Positions 32,640-42,145 of a stretch of 64,000 nt of DNA are shown here, in pieces. Made by a program: the position numbers and the translations under genes. The DNA is from Nocardia carnea NBRC 14403 (lineage in GTDB: Bacteria; Actinomycetota; Actinomycetes; Mycobacteriales; Mycobacteriaceae). Position 1 is the first letter of the stretch. Each line of letters begins with the position of its first letter. The notes under the pieces were generated by a model. It saw only the letters and a program-made list of their open reading frames with translations, ran no database searches and had not been told where the DNA came from. The DNA lies in contig NZ_BAFV01000029.1 in assembly GCF_000308515.1 (NCBI RefSeq), positions 161,256 to 225,255 on the forward strand, read 5' to 3'.

Positions 32640-33473
32640 ATGGGCGGATTGCTCGAAGGCAAGACGATCCTCGTCACCGGCATCATCACCGATGCCTCGA
32701 TCGCATTCCACGCGGCGGCGATCGCGCAGAAGGAGGGGGCCCGGGTGATCATCACCGGTCTCACCGAACGCCTGCGGTTGATCGACCGGATCGCCAAGCG
32801 CCTGCCCGAGGAGGTGCCGCCGGCCATCGGGCTCGATGTCACCAACCAGGAAGATCTGGACAAACTGCCCGACGAGCTGCGCCGTCTCGCCCCCGAGGGG
32901 ATCGACGGTGTACTGCATTCGATCGCCTTCGCCCCGAAGACGCTGATGGGCCCGGATGCCGTGCCGTTCCTGGAGGGCCCGAGCGCGGATGCGGCGAAAT
33001 CCTTCGAGATCTCGGCGTGGAGCTATGCGGCGCTGGCGCGGGCGGTACTGCCGGTGATGAACGAGCGCGGCTCGATCGTCGGCATGGATTTCGATCCCCG
33101 TACCGCCATGCCGTACTACAACTGGATGGGTGTGGCCAAGGCCGCGCTGGAATCGGTGAACCGGTATGTGGCGCGTGAGGTCGGCTACGCGAAGCAGATC
33201 CGGTCCAATCTGATCGCCGCCGGTCCGGTGAAAACCCTTGCCGCCAAGGCGATCGCCGGGACCGCAACCGATGACGCGAAACAGCTCAAACAGCTGGATA
33301 CCTACTGGGACGGCGCGTCCCCGATCGGCTGGGACGGCGGTGCCGAAGTGGTCGGCAAATCGATCGTGGCGCTGCTGTCGGATTGGCTGCCCGCGACCAC
33401 CGGATCGATCGTGTATGTCGACGGCGGGGCCAGCCACAACACCTGGTTCCCCGAGAACATGCCGCTGGACTGA
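32640..33473 (+). CDS. inhA: Enoyl-ACP reductase InhA
   Basis: 277 residues. NADH-dependent enoyl-ACP reductase of FAS-II. It has the type-specific nucleotide motif VTGIITDASIAFHAAA instead of the SDR GxxxGxG, HSIAFAPKTLMG, SIVGMDFDPRTAMPYYNWMG with catalytic Tyr, AKAALESVNRYVAREVG with Lys, and the end SDWLPATTGSIVYVDGG. Compared with M. tuberculosis InhA (HSIGFMPQTGMG) the pocket has Gly96 to Ala and Met98 to Ala, while the isoniazid-related Ser94 is kept. Start ATG follows an AGGGAGAA site. Confidence 0.96.
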   Translation: MGGLLEGKTILVTGIITDASIAFHAAAIAQKEGARVIITGLTERLRLIDRIAKRLPEEVPPAIGLDVTNQEDLDKLPDELRRLAPEGIDGVLHSIAFAPKTLMGPDAVPFLEGPSADAAKSFEISAWSYAALARAVLPVMNERGSIVGMDFDPRTAMPYYNWMGVAKAALESVNRYVAREVGYAKQIRSNLIAAGPVKTLAAKAIAGTATDDAKQLKQLDTYWDGASPIGWDGGAEVVGKSIVALLSDWLPATTGSIVYVDGGASHNTWFPENMPLD

Positions 33474-33498
33474 TCACCGGACCTGGTAAGGAGGCGCC

Positions 33499-34557
33499 GT
33501 GGCCCGCGCGGCCGACGCACTGCTGCTGTTGTCCTTCGGTGGACCCGAAGGGCCCGAGGATGTGCTGCCGTTCCTGGAGAACGTCACCCGCGGCCGCGGC
33601 GTCCCACCCGAACGCCTGACCGAGGTCGCGGAGCATTATCTGCACTTCGGCGGGGTGTCGCCGATCAATGCCTGCAACCGCGCGATCATCACCGCGGTGG
33701 AGGCCGGGCTGGCGCGTACCGGGCTCGATCTGCCCGTGTACTTCGGCAACCGGAACTGGCACCCTATGGTCGAGGACACACTGGCGCGGATGGCCGCCGA
33801 CGGGGTGCACTCGGCCCTGGTTTTCCCGACCTCGGCCTGGGGCGGTTACTCGGGGTGCCGGCAGTACGACGAGGACATCACCAGGGCCCGGGCAGTGGTG
33901 GGCCCGGAGGCGCCGGAACTGGTGAAGCTCCGGCATTATTTCGATCATCCACTACTGATCGCGGCCTTCGCGGACGCGATACACGCGGCGCGCGAGACAC
34001 TTCCGGCCGGACGGTCCGATAACGCGCGCCTGGTGTTCACCGCGCATTCGGTGCCGATCGCCGCAGACAGCGCGGCCGGGCCGCCCGCCGACGGCGGTAA
34101 TCTCTACAGTCGGCAGGTCGCCGAGGCCGCGCGGTTATGTGCCACCGCAACAGGTTTCGACGACTACGACGTAGTGTGGCAGTCGCGCTCGGGACCACCG
34201 CAGGTCCCATGGCTCGGACCCGATATCGTCGACCATCTGGAAACCTTGCCGGACAAGGGTTTCGATGCTGTGATCGTCTGCCCGGTGGGTTTCGTCTCCG
34301 ATCACCTCGAAGTGATCTGGGATCTCGACAACGAAGCCGCCACGAAGGCCGCCGAACTCGGGATCGCCTTCGCCCGCGCGGCAACTCCGGGTACCGACGA
34401 TCGATTCGCCGAAATGGTGGTCGAGTTGATCACCGAGCAACTGCGCGCAACGCCGCCGCGGCGTCTCGGTGATGTACCCGGTTACGGGTGCACGGTCGAC
34501 GGCGCGCTGTGCGCCGTCGGGTGTTGCGAACCCGTGCGGCGACCCAGCGGTCGCTAG
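33499..34557 (+). CDS. hemH: Ferrochelatase (coproporphyrin III type)
   Basis: 352 residues from GTG at 33499, preceded by AAGGAGG. Ferrochelatase motifs: [30 protein letters not shown] with the catalytic His, [18 protein letters not shown], and [19 protein letters not shown]. In Actinobacteria this enzyme inserts iron into coproporphyrin III (also called CpfC). The C-terminal part carries [14 protein letters not shown], cysteines fitting the [2Fe-2S] cluster known in mycobacterial ferrochelatase. Located after inhA, as in mycobacteria. Confidence 0.95.
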   Translation: MARAADALLLLSFGGPEGPEDVLPFLENVTRGRGVPPERLTEVAEHYLHFGGVSPINACNRAIITAVEAGLARTGLDLPVYFGNRNWHPMVEDTLARMAADGVHSALVFPTSAWGGYSGCRQYDEDITRARAVVGPEAPELVKLRHYFDHPLLIAAFADAIHAARETLPAGRSDNARLVFTAHSVPIAADSAAGPPADGGNLYSRQVAEAARLCATATGFDDYDVVWQSRSGPPQVPWLGPDIVDHLETLPDKGFDAVIVCPVGFVSDHLEVIWDLDNEAATKAAELGIAFARAATPGTDDRFAEMVVELITEQLRATPPRRLGDVPGYGCTVDGALCAVGCCEPVRRPSGR

Positions 34558-34969
34558 CGGTCGCACCATACCGGCGCCGCACCGCGGCGCCGGTGCACCA
34601 CCACTCGCCGACCTCGAAGACTGGGTTCACGCCGGCCGGCGGCCATAGCAGACCGTGACGGGCCGGCCGGCGGATCGCCGCGGCCACACCTTCAGGGCAC
34701 GATAACCGGCAGGTGGCGGTCGCTTCGTCTCTCTCGGCCGGCAGGGACGCGGGGCTCGGTCTGCGATGTCCGGGGTCCGGGGCGGTGGTCGGTTCCGCCA
34801 CGTCCGGCGGGGAGACGGTCGCCGTGGCCGGTGGTGAGGATGGCGTCCAGCGGGTCCGTCGTAACCACGGTCGATCGGTGATGATCTGAGCACCCTGCGT
34901 GAACGATCCGGCTGGTGATATCGGAGCGCCCGGCGGAGATCCGGAGGCCCGATCCATCGCGCGGTCGGC
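34558..34969. other. Gap between hemH and the Rv1486c-like gene
   Basis: About 410 bases between two convergent genes. A 10-bp stem (CCGGCGCCGC at 34571-34580 with its complement at 34584-34593) follows the hemH stop and is a likely terminator. No convincing coding sequence is seen in the rest. Confidence 0.5.
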
Positions 34970-35791
34970 TCAGCGTGCCTGGGGAGCCGCCGTGTGCACG
35001 GCGACGAGGCGGGCGGCGCGAAGGGCATCCCACAGGGGACGGAGCAGGGATTCGTGGGTTGTGGCAGCGGTGGCCGAGGTCGGTGCGGAGGCGGGCTCGC
35101 GCTGGGCGACGGTGAGGATCGCCGCCACATGGTCGGCGGTGTCGAGGATGCGTTTGGCCCGCAGCGGTACGTAATCGGGGTAGGTGTGACGGGAGTAGTC
35201 GGCCAGTTCGGCCTCGATGAGTTCGCGCGGATCCGCATCGCCGCCGCCGAGGCCGGTGGTATGCAGCTGCATGAGCGCGTCGGCGGCATCCCGCACGGCT
35301 TCGCGCATGGCGTACTCGGCCTCACCCAGCGACATCTCGGGGCCCGCGGCCGGTGGCATCGGAGCGGCGTAGACCGTCCACTGCAGCGTCGAATCGTCCT
35401 CGTGATACGGGATGAGACCGGTGCCCTCCGTGCCCGGAACTCCGATGAGAATTCCCTCACCCGCCTCGATCGCATCGGTGGCGAACGCAGTCCCCACCGG
35501 CAGCCCGCGGACATCGCCGGGTACCGGCAGCACCAGCCGCAGCTCCGCGCCAGGGGCCGCCAGCGCCTGCCGAATCATCTTGAGCAACGGCATAACCGCT
35601 GTCGTGGCGGTCTCCCCGAGTGCGGTCCAGGGCAGGTCGGTGCGCCCGCCGGTCACCGGATCACCGGCGGACAGCGTGTGCCGCGGAGCCCAGGCGTGCA
35701 ATGCCTCGAGGACGTCATCGGGCGCGCTGCGACCCGCGAGCCACGAACCGGCCCACAGCGTGAGGGTGGCACTGGGAGAGCACATAATCAT
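34970..35791 (-). CDS. Rv1486c-like conserved protein
   Basis: 273 residues from ATG 35791 (ATG 35785 is equally plausible). Conserved in mycobacteria between hemH and nfeD; no known domain recognised. It contains GSWLAGRSAPDDVLEALHAW, LRLVLPVPGDVRGLPVGTAF, a long helix (EAEYAMREAVRDAADALMQL), and an Ala/Thr-rich end. Probably soluble; function unknown. Confidence 0.8.
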   Translation of the reverse strand: MIMCSPSATLTLWAGSWLAGRSAPDDVLEALHAWAPRHTLSAGDPVTGGRTDLPWTALGETATTAVMPLLKMIRQALAAPGAELRLVLPVPGDVRGLPVGTAFATDAIEAGEGILIGVPGTEGTGLIPYHEDDSTLQWTVYAAPMPPAAGPEMSLGEAEYAMREAVRDAADALMQLHTTGLGGGDADPRELIEAELADYSRHTYPDYVPLRAKRILDTADHVAAILTVAQREPASAPTSATAATTHESLLRPLWDALRAARLVAVHTAAPQAR

Positions 35792-35849
35792 CGAGCATAA
35801 AGGGTGCAGGCAGTCGGCGGGCAGCGTCTGCGCAGGCTGTCGGCACGCG

Positions 35850-36677
35850 TTAGAATTGTTGCCCCGGTTCGGTGACGAAATCGATCAGCCGTTCCACCGC
35901 GCCGAGTAGCGGCGCCTCCAGATCCCGGAACGAATTCACCGCCGAATACACCCGCCGCCAGCCGTCCTGCGGTGTGCCCCAGCCCAGTCGGCTGCAGACA
36001 CCGGTTTTCCAGTCCTCGCCGCGGGGGACGCGCGGCCATTCCGGTATTCCGACGGCCGCAGGTTTCACCGCCTGCCAGATGTCCACGAAAGGATGCCCGG
36101 TGACAAGGACGAATTCACCGAGCCCGGTGGTGAGATGCGTTTCCTTGGACCCGGTCACCAGATGATCCACGAGCACACCGACACGTTTACCGGGTCCGGG
36201 ACCGAATTCGGCCAGGCGCGTAGCGAGATTGTCGAGTCCTTCCAGATGCTCCACCACCACACCCTCGACCCGCAGGTCGTGACCCCAGACCCGCTCCACC
36301 AAGGCGGCGTCGTGCACACCTTCCACCCAGATCCGGCTCGGCGCAGCGACTTTCGCGCGCAATCCGTCGACCCGGGTCGACCCGGAGGCCGAACGGGCGG
36401 GTTTCGCGGGGGCCGATTTCGCCGGCCGCAGCAATGTGACGGGTGTGCCGTCGATGAGGAAAGCCGCTTCGCGCATCGCGAAAAGGCGCACCGCGCCGCG
36501 GGCGTCCGCCAATTTCACGAAATCGCCGTCGTAGGTGCGGTCGAACCCCACTACCGCGCCACAGAAACCGCTGGCCGCGTCCTCCACCACGAGTTCGGGT
36601 TCCGCCACGACCTGGGTAACGGTGCGTTTCGCGGTGCGCGGATGGCCGGAAAAGATATCGCCGTATCGATCGCTCAC
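35850..36677 (-). CDS. DUF3097-family protein
   Basis: 275 residues from GTG at 36677 (VSDRYGDIFSGHPRT). The DUF3097 family is clear from ASRIWVEGVHDAALVERVWG, LRVEGVVVEHLEGLDNLAT, GKRVGVLVDHLVTGSKE and LVTGHPFVDIWQAVKP. The conserved Glu and Asp residues (WVEGVHD, VLVDHL) look like a TOPRIM-type metal site, so a nuclease or nucleotide-processing role is possible but unproven. It lies 58 bases before the Rv1486c-like gene on the same strand. Confidence 0.88.
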   Translation of the reverse strand: MSDRYGDIFSGHPRTAKRTVTQVVAEPELVVEDAASGFCGAVVGFDRTYDGDFVKLADARGAVRLFAMREAAFLIDGTPVTLLRPAKSAPAKPARSASGSTRVDGLRAKVAAPSRIWVEGVHDAALVERVWGHDLRVEGVVVEHLEGLDNLATRLAEFGPGPGKRVGVLVDHLVTGSKETHLTTGLGEFVLVTGHPFVDIWQAVKPAAVGIPEWPRVPRGEDWKTGVCSRLGWGTPQDGWRRVYSAVNSFRDLEAPLLGAVERLIDFVTEPGQQF

Positions 36678-36777
36678 CGGCCCGAAAGTAGCGTATCGAG
36701 GGGTTCGGCGGCGGCTGCCGGGGCGGGTGTCGCCGTCCGGGCCCCGTGCGGGGGAATATCCCACTAGGCTGGGCGGC

Positions 36778-37209
36778 GTGGCCGCTATTGTCTGGCTGGT
36801 CGCCGGTGTGCTGCTGGCGGCTGCCGAGATGTTCGTCGGTGAACTGACGCTGCTGATGCTCGGTTCCGCCGCGTTGCTGACCGCGGGGGTGAGCTTCCTG
36901 ACCGATGCCCCCGTCGTCGTGGACGCGGTGGTCTTCGCGGTCTCGGCGGTGGTGCTGCTGCTCGGCGTCCGGCCGACGCTGTTGCGGCGCTTCGGAACTC
37001 CACCGCCGACACCGACCAATGTGGACGCCCTGACCGGTAAGACCGCGCTGGTGCTCGAACCGGTCGGTGAACACGACGGCCGGGTGAAACTGAGCGGCGA
37101 AGTGTGGAGCGCCCGGTCCCTGGACCCGGGGGAGGAGTACCCGGAGGGCGCGACCGTATACGTAATGAAGATCGACGGGGCGACAGCGGTCGTCTGGAAG
37201 GGCCCGTAA
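36778..37209 (+). CDS. NfeD-like membrane protein (Rv1487-like)
   Basis: 143 residues from GTG at 36778. Two to three transmembrane helices fill the first 70 residues (AAIVWLVAGVLLAAAEMFVG, FAVSAVVLLLGV). They are followed by an OB-fold NfeD domain (LTGKTALVLEPVGEHDGRVK, GATVYVMKIDGATAVV). NfeD proteins work with SPFH partners at the membrane, and the SPFH gene begins right after this stop codon with no gap. Confidence 0.9.
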   Translation: MAAIVWLVAGVLLAAAEMFVGELTLLMLGSAALLTAGVSFLTDAPVVVDAVVFAVSAVVLLLGVRPTLLRRFGTPPPTPTNVDALTGKTALVLEPVGEHDGRVKLSGEVWSARSLDPGEEYPEGATVYVMKIDGATAVVWKGP

Positions 37210-38478
37210 ATGGCTGCATTGATACTCGTCGCCGCACTGGTGGTGCTGGCGGCGGTGGTGGTTTTCAAGTCGATTGCGCTGGTACCGCAGGCCGAGGCCG
37301 CGGTGATCGAACGACTCGGCCGGTATTCGCGAACGGCGTCGGGACAGCTGACGTTCCTGGTGCCGTTCGTCGACCGGATCCGAGCCAAGGTCGATCTGCG
37401 CGAACGCGTGGTGTCCTTCCCGCCGCAACCGGTGATCACCCAGGACAATCTCACGCTGCAGATCGACTCGGTGGTGTATTTCCAGGTCATGCAGCCGCAG
37501 GCAGCGGTCTACGAGATCTCCAACTACATCGCGGCGGTCGAACAGCTCACCGTCACCACTCTGCGCAATGTGGTCGGCGGGATGACCCTGGAGGAGACGC
37601 TGACCTCCCGCGACCAGATCAACAGCCAGCTGCGCGGGGTGCTCGACGAAGCGACCGGCCGCTGGGGTCTGCGGGTGGCCCGGGTGGAACTGAAGGCCAT
37701 CGATCCGCCGCCGTCGATCCAGGAGTCGATGGAGAAGCAGATGAAGGCGGACCGGGAGAAGCGAGCCATGATCCTCACCGCCGAGGGCAACCGGGAATCG
37801 CAGATCAAGACCGCCGAGGGCGCCAAACAGTCGCAGATCCTCTCCGCCGAAGGTGCGAAGCAGTCGGCGATCCTGTCCGCCGAGGGTGAACGGCAGAGCC
37901 GTATCCTGCGGGCCCAGGGTGAGCGCGCCGCCTCCTACCTGCAGGCACAGGGCCAGGCCAAGGCGATCGAGAAGGTCTTCGCCGCGATCAAATCGGGCAA
38001 ACCCACCCCCGAGCTGCTGGCCTACCAATACATGCAGACCCTGCCCATGGTTGCCCGGGGCGATGCGAACAAGGTGTGGCTGGTGCCGAGCGATTTCGGG
38101 AAGGCACTCGAGGGTTTCGCCAAGAATTTCGCAACCAAGGGCGACGACGGTGTCTTCCGGTACGAGCCCCCGGCCGAGGACGAGACCGCGGGCAAATTGG
38201 ACGACGATGCCGACGAGGTCGCGGACTGGTTCGACACCAGTACCGATCCGGCCGTCGAGCGCGCGGTCCGCGCCGCCGAGTCCGTGGCGCGGACACCGGT
38301 GGATACGGCAGCGCCCGTGAACACCGCCAAATCGGATCCGCAGCCCGCGCCGCGGCAGCAGCCCCCGCAGGCGGTCATGCCGCCGCAACCCGGTCCCGGG
38401 TACGGCGTGCAGCCACAGCAACCGGGGACGCCTCCGCAGCAGTACCACCAGCAGCCGCGGCCACCGCACCAGCAGTAA
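37210..38478 (+). CDS. SPFH/Band 7 (stomatin-like) protein (Rv1488-like)
   Basis: 422 residues. One N-terminal membrane anchor (ALILVAALVVLAAVVVF), then an SPFH domain (LVPQAEAAVIERLGRYSRTA, VPFVDRIRAKVDLRERVVSF), then a coiled-coil with a heptad-like repeat of AEGAKQSQILSAEG units near residues 195-235. The last ~80 residues are Pro/Gln-rich. SPFH proteins form large membrane cages with NfeD. The Pro/Gln tail is longer than in many family members. Confidence 0.93.
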   Translation: MAALILVAALVVLAAVVVFKSIALVPQAEAAVIERLGRYSRTASGQLTFLVPFVDRIRAKVDLRERVVSFPPQPVITQDNLTLQIDSVVYFQVMQPQAAVYEISNYIAAVEQLTVTTLRNVVGGMTLEETLTSRDQINSQLRGVLDEATGRWGLRVARVELKAIDPPPSIQESMEKQMKADREKRAMILTAEGNRESQIKTAEGAKQSQILSAEGAKQSAILSAEGERQSRILRAQGERAASYLQAQGQAKAIEKVFAAIKSGKPTPELLAYQYMQTLPMVARGDANKVWLVPSDFGKALEGFAKNFATKGDDGVFRYEPPAEDETAGKLDDDADEVADWFDTSTDPAVERAVRAAESVARTPVDTAAPVNTAKSDPQPAPRQQPPQAVMPPQPGPGYGVQPQQPGTPPQQYHQQPRPPHQQ

Positions 38479-38717
38479 CCTGCCCGCTCCGCAGTAGACG
38501 GAGTTGCGGCAGCCGCAGTCCGGGGCCGGTCCCAGTGGGCGGCAGCCGGCACGTGATGGTGCCGGGAATCAGGCGGGTGCGAACAGCCGGTGAGCCGGTA
38601 CCACCGGGACCGCCCGGCGGAACCTGCCGATCCCTTCCTGCGGAGTGCAGCGACTTGCCGCGCCCTTCTGGCCGGGGCGGGGCGAACCGCGGTGCACGGC
38701 CTCCTCGGCAGCGGGCG

Positions 38718-38960
38718 CGGGAGCCGGAGGTGATCGCCACGGTGATCGAAAACCTCGCCGCCTTCCGGTACCCGGCGGACAAGCTGCAGATACTGCTGCT
38801 GCTCGAGGCCGACGACGAGGCCACCATCGCGGCCGCCCGTGCCGTCGACGCGCCCGAAACGCTGCGCATCATCGAAGTTCCCCCGGCCGATCCCCGGACC
38901 AAACCCAAAGCCTGCAACTTCGGGCTGCATTTCGCGACCGGGGATATCGTCACCATCTAA
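38718..38960 (+). pseudogene. Fragment of a GT2 (BcsA-like) glycosyltransferase
   Basis: About 80 codons read REPEVIATVIENL, LQILLLLEADDEAT, and DPRTKPKACNFGLHFATGD, a typical GT2 N-terminal nucleotide-binding region of processive synthases. It lacks a start and stops abruptly at TAA 38960, just where the catalytic DAED would follow GDIVTI. The stop arises at the junction with the exosortase fragment on the other strand. In the 240 bases before it (38479-38717) nothing else is recognised. Confidence 0.75.
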
Positions 38961-39227
38961 CCGCGCGACAACCAGACCGATCAGGCCCACGATGACATCG
39001 GTTTCCCGATCATGGATCGGCAGGACCGGTTTGCGGTGCCGCCGGACCCCGAGCATGAGCGCCAGCGCCAGCACGGGCAGGACGAACAGATAACCGATGG
39101 AGGTGCCTTCACCCGCACCCCGCCAGATATCGGCGAGTGTGCGCCGGAACGCCAGCGCGGCGAGGACGAACAGTATCGTCCAGCGCACCGCACGGCGCGT
39201 CCTCGGTGCTGCGATGCCGCGGCGCAT
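38955..39227 (-). pseudogene. N-terminal fragment of an exosortase-like protein
   Basis: From ATG 39227 the frame reads TILFVLAALAFRRTLADIWR, SIGYLFVLPVLALALMLGV, LPIHDRETDVIVGLIGLVVA. This is the start of exosortase/archaeosortase transmembrane proteins of polysaccharide loci. After ~90 codons it runs into antisense of the GT2 fragment, so the remaining helices and the Cys/Arg/His catalytic residues are missing. Its start lies 7 bases after the BcsB-like stop. Confidence 0.65.
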
Positions 39228-39233
39228 CGCCGG

Positions 39234-40980
39234 TCAGCGTCGGTTCGTCCGGCGGCCGCGCGCGGCGAACCACAATGCCACGAGGAGGCCGAGGGCGAGC
39301 AGTACCGCGGCGACGACGAGCACGGTGCGCATGGTCGCCGAGACAGCTGACTCGGGTCCGGTGTCCGGTGCGGGCGCCGGAAGGCTGTAATTGACGGGCT
39401 CCCGGCCGGCGGCGGTGAACAGGACATCGCCGGAGAGCGAATACCAGCCGTCCGGCGAGCCAGTCGATGGTGCGGTCGAGTTCGCCGGGGCCGGCGTTGC
39501 TCGCGGCGACCAGCAGTTGACGCGTGCCGTCGTAGTAGCTCTGCAGCGAGGCGAACCGGAGGTCGGGGCAGAGCTGCAGTCACGGCGACCGCCCGGCTCA
39601 GATCGTCGAAACCGCCGCCCGTGGCGCCCACCTCCACCACGGGCAACAGCCCCTGCGGTAACGCCTGGAAGCCGCGGGGCGGACCTCCTGGCGCCGCGTC
39701 GCCGGTGACCTCGCTACCGGGCAGGATGGTCAGTGTCAGCGGCTGATCGGTACCGCAGCGGCCGGTGTCCCCGGTGGTACGCAACGTCACCTGAACCGGT
39801 GTGTTGCGTTGCAGGACATCGTCGGGGATATCGATCCAGCGGTCGATCTGCCCGGCCGAATCCGCCGCCCAGTTCGCGAGCTCCTGCTCACCCGCGGTGA
39901 CGACGAGCTGGCCCGCCTGACTGGGCGGTAACGGTGTGTAGTGACCCTGGAGCTTCATCCGGATATGCCCGGCCGGCCGGCCGAGCTGTGACTGGTCGAG
40001 GGAGAACCGGACGCTGACCTCCGCATGCGAACTCGCGGTGAGCGTGCCCGCCCCGAGTTCGCCGAGGGTCGTGGTGTCCGGCGCGAGGACCGGTGCCTGA
40101 TCCAGCGATCCCACAACGGCACGGCTGGCGACCGCGAAATCGGCGACCCGGCTGGTGAGCAGCCGGGTCTGGTCGAGCAGCGCCGCGTCGTTGCCGGTGA
40201 TCAGCAGCGACGGTATGCCGGCGCCCGGAGTGAGAGTGGTGGCCGCATCGCCACCGGCTCTGATTGCGACCGAGCGGGTGAACGGATCGTCCGGTTCGGT
40301 GATCGAGCCGTCCGGGGCGAGCCTGCGCAGGCTCACCCGGATCGGCTGACTGCCGTAATGGGCGACGATCGCGGTGGACAGCGACAGCGCTGCGGTGGAC
40401 TCGAGGTCCGACGGTGTATCGGGTACGTAGACGCGGAGCTCCTGCAGGATCGGCGGCAGGAAATCGGCGATGACGGTGGGCGGATCGGGACTACCGGTGT
40501 ATCCGGTCCGGATATCGCGCAGTACGGCTCCGTGGTCGAACCAGTCGTCGGGGCAGCGGCCTTCGTCGGGGAAGAGGTTGACGTGCAGGGTCACCGTCGC
40601 GGCCTGCTCCTCGACGGTGGCCTCGTTCAACGGCAGGGTGATCGGTACCCGGGTCGCCGGCCCCGGTGGAAGGTCGGCGTGGGCGATGAACCGCTGCCCG
40701 GATTCCACATCGATGGTTCCGCGCGCGAGATCGGCCGGCAGGTCGACGGCCATGGTGAGTTCGGTAGGAGTGGTCCCCGGCGGTACCGGGATCGCCAGCT
40801 GTACATCGTCGTCGTCACCGCGCAGCGTGATCGGATCGCCGAGACCGAGATCGCGGGCGGAGAATGCGGTCTCACCCGCAGGAGGGACAGCGGTCCCGGG
40901 AGTGTGATTGCCGTGGGGGAGGTGCACACCAGTGCCAGGGCGGCCCCGCAAGCACATAATGTCCGAACGAGAATCCGCAT
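39234..40980 (-). pseudogene. BcsB-like exopolysaccharide protein with three frameshifts
   Basis: A good start (ATG 40980 after GAGGGG) gives a signal peptide, RTLCACGAALALVCTSPTA. The frame is then lost near 40900 and resumes as TPGTAVPPAGETAFSARDLG for ~520 codons of a BcsB-like beta-rich secreted protein. A second shift near 39575 moves to FASLQSYYDGTRQLLVAAS, a third near 39450 to WYSLSGDVLFTAAG, ending with a membrane anchor (MRTVLVVAAVLLALGLLVAL) and RRTNRR before TGA at 39234. Each shift can be explained by one extra or lost base. BcsB partners a cellulose-type synthase. The family call is moderate; the decay is clear unless the bases are misread. Confidence 0.7.
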
Positions 40981-41086
40981 GCCACGACCCCTCAGCTATC
41001 CGGTGGCATAAATCGGATTCCTCCGATGAATCGCCACGTGTGCGCGGTAAACCGGTGCGATTGAATGGTAACCGGAAACAGTTTGG

Positions 41087-41809
41087 TTACCTGTCGGCAA
41101 CGATATCGTCCGGCGTTGCGGACGGCGCTGTGGTGCGATGTGTTCCGGGGCTTGTTGCCGAGTCGCTCGCGACCGGTTTCCAGCGCTGATCGATCACCAG
41201 GCCGAGGCAGCCGGCGGCGATACAGGCGATCGACACCCCGACCATGACCGGATGCGTGCCGCCGGTCAGTGCGTCGGCGAGGACCACGGTGGCGGCCGTT
41301 CCGGGCAGGATGCCCACGAGTGTGGCGCCCAGATACGGCCAGAAGCGGATGGAGGACAGCGCGCACGAATAGTTCACCACCGAGAACGGCGCGAAGGCGA
41401 TCAGACGCAGCGCGCCGACCGCGAGCCAGCCGCGGCGGCGCAGGCGGTCGTCGATGATCTGCACCGTGGGGTGGGCGAGATAGGGCGCGACCCGGTCCCG
41501 GCCGAATGCGCGGACTAGAAGGAAGGCCGCTGCGGCACTCAGCAGTGAAGCCGTGACCGCTACGCCGAGGCCTAGGAATGGGCCGAAAAGCAGTCCCGAT
41601 GCCACGGTGAACACGGTGCGCGGAACCGGCGCGATGATGATCAGCGCATGTGCCGCGAAGAACAGCACCGGGAACCACGGGCCGGCGCCCTCGGCCCATT
41701 CCTGGATCTGGCGGGGATCGGGTAACGGGGTGAGTAGTGCCGCCGCGCAGACGACCACGGCGAGGCACAGCACGAGGACCAGCCGGCGGTCGTGGAGGAT
41801 GCGGAACAC
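41087..41809 (-). CDS. TVP38/TMEM64 (DedA-like) membrane protein (Rv1491c-like)
   Basis: 240 residues, about six hydrophobic helices. The SNARE-associated/VTT domain has PVPRTVFTVASGLLFGPFLG and GALRLIAFAPFSVVNYSCAL. VTT proteins are linked to lipid scrambling and membrane homeostasis. It sits between the decayed exopolysaccharide genes and mutA, divergent from mutA, as in M. tuberculosis. Confidence 0.9.
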   Translation of the reverse strand: MFRILHDRRLVLVLCLAVVVCAAALLTPLPDPRQIQEWAEGAGPWFPVLFFAAHALIIIAPVPRTVFTVASGLLFGPFLGLGVAVTASLLSAAAAFLLVRAFGRDRVAPYLAHPTVQIIDDRLRRRGWLAVGALRLIAFAPFSVVNYSCALSSIRFWPYLGATLVGILPGTAATVVLADALTGGTHPVMVGVSIACIAAGCLGLVIDQRWKPVASDSATSPGTHRTTAPSATPDDIVADR

Positions 41810-41825
41810 CGGGCGAGATTACCCA

Positions 41826-41866
41826 GTGTTGTCCGCGCCGCGGCAGTCGGTGTTGTCCGCGCCGCG
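41826..41866. repeat. 17-bp direct repeat upstream of mutA
   Basis: GTGTTGTCCGCGCCGCG occurs at 41826-41842 and again at 41850-41866, a 24-base period. It lies in the 336-base space between the divergent DedA-like gene and mutA. Nothing else is recognised there; no cobalamin riboswitch is seen. Confidence 0.6.
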
Positions 41867-42145
41867 TGCCGGCGCTGTGGCCGGGCACGATCCCTGGGCC
41901 CGGCGGTTGTGGGATCGGCCGAGGTGGCCGAGAACAGTAGCGGACCACTCGGCGGGCCGTCTCGGCCGGATGAGGTTACCCGTTGGTAGCGGTGGCCCCG
42001 GGCGCTCGAATCGGGCGTCCCGGCTAGCATCGGAGGGGCGGGCTGAATGCCCGTTAACCAAAGTATTCGCTGAGCTGGGCGGATGCCAAGGTACCCGCGC
42101 ACGTAGTTGGTGCGCTTGTACTGGAACGACAAGAGGGAACAGGGT

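Noticed and set aside
38022..39227. Intact 401-codon minus-strand gene
   Set aside because: Only the first ~90 codons look like protein (exosortase); the rest is antisense to the GT2 fragment and SPFH gene.
41810..42145. Cobalamin riboswitch before mutA
   Set aside because: I looked for a B12-box-like segment and paired stems and did not see them; MutA/B need B12 but the leader shows only a direct repeat.
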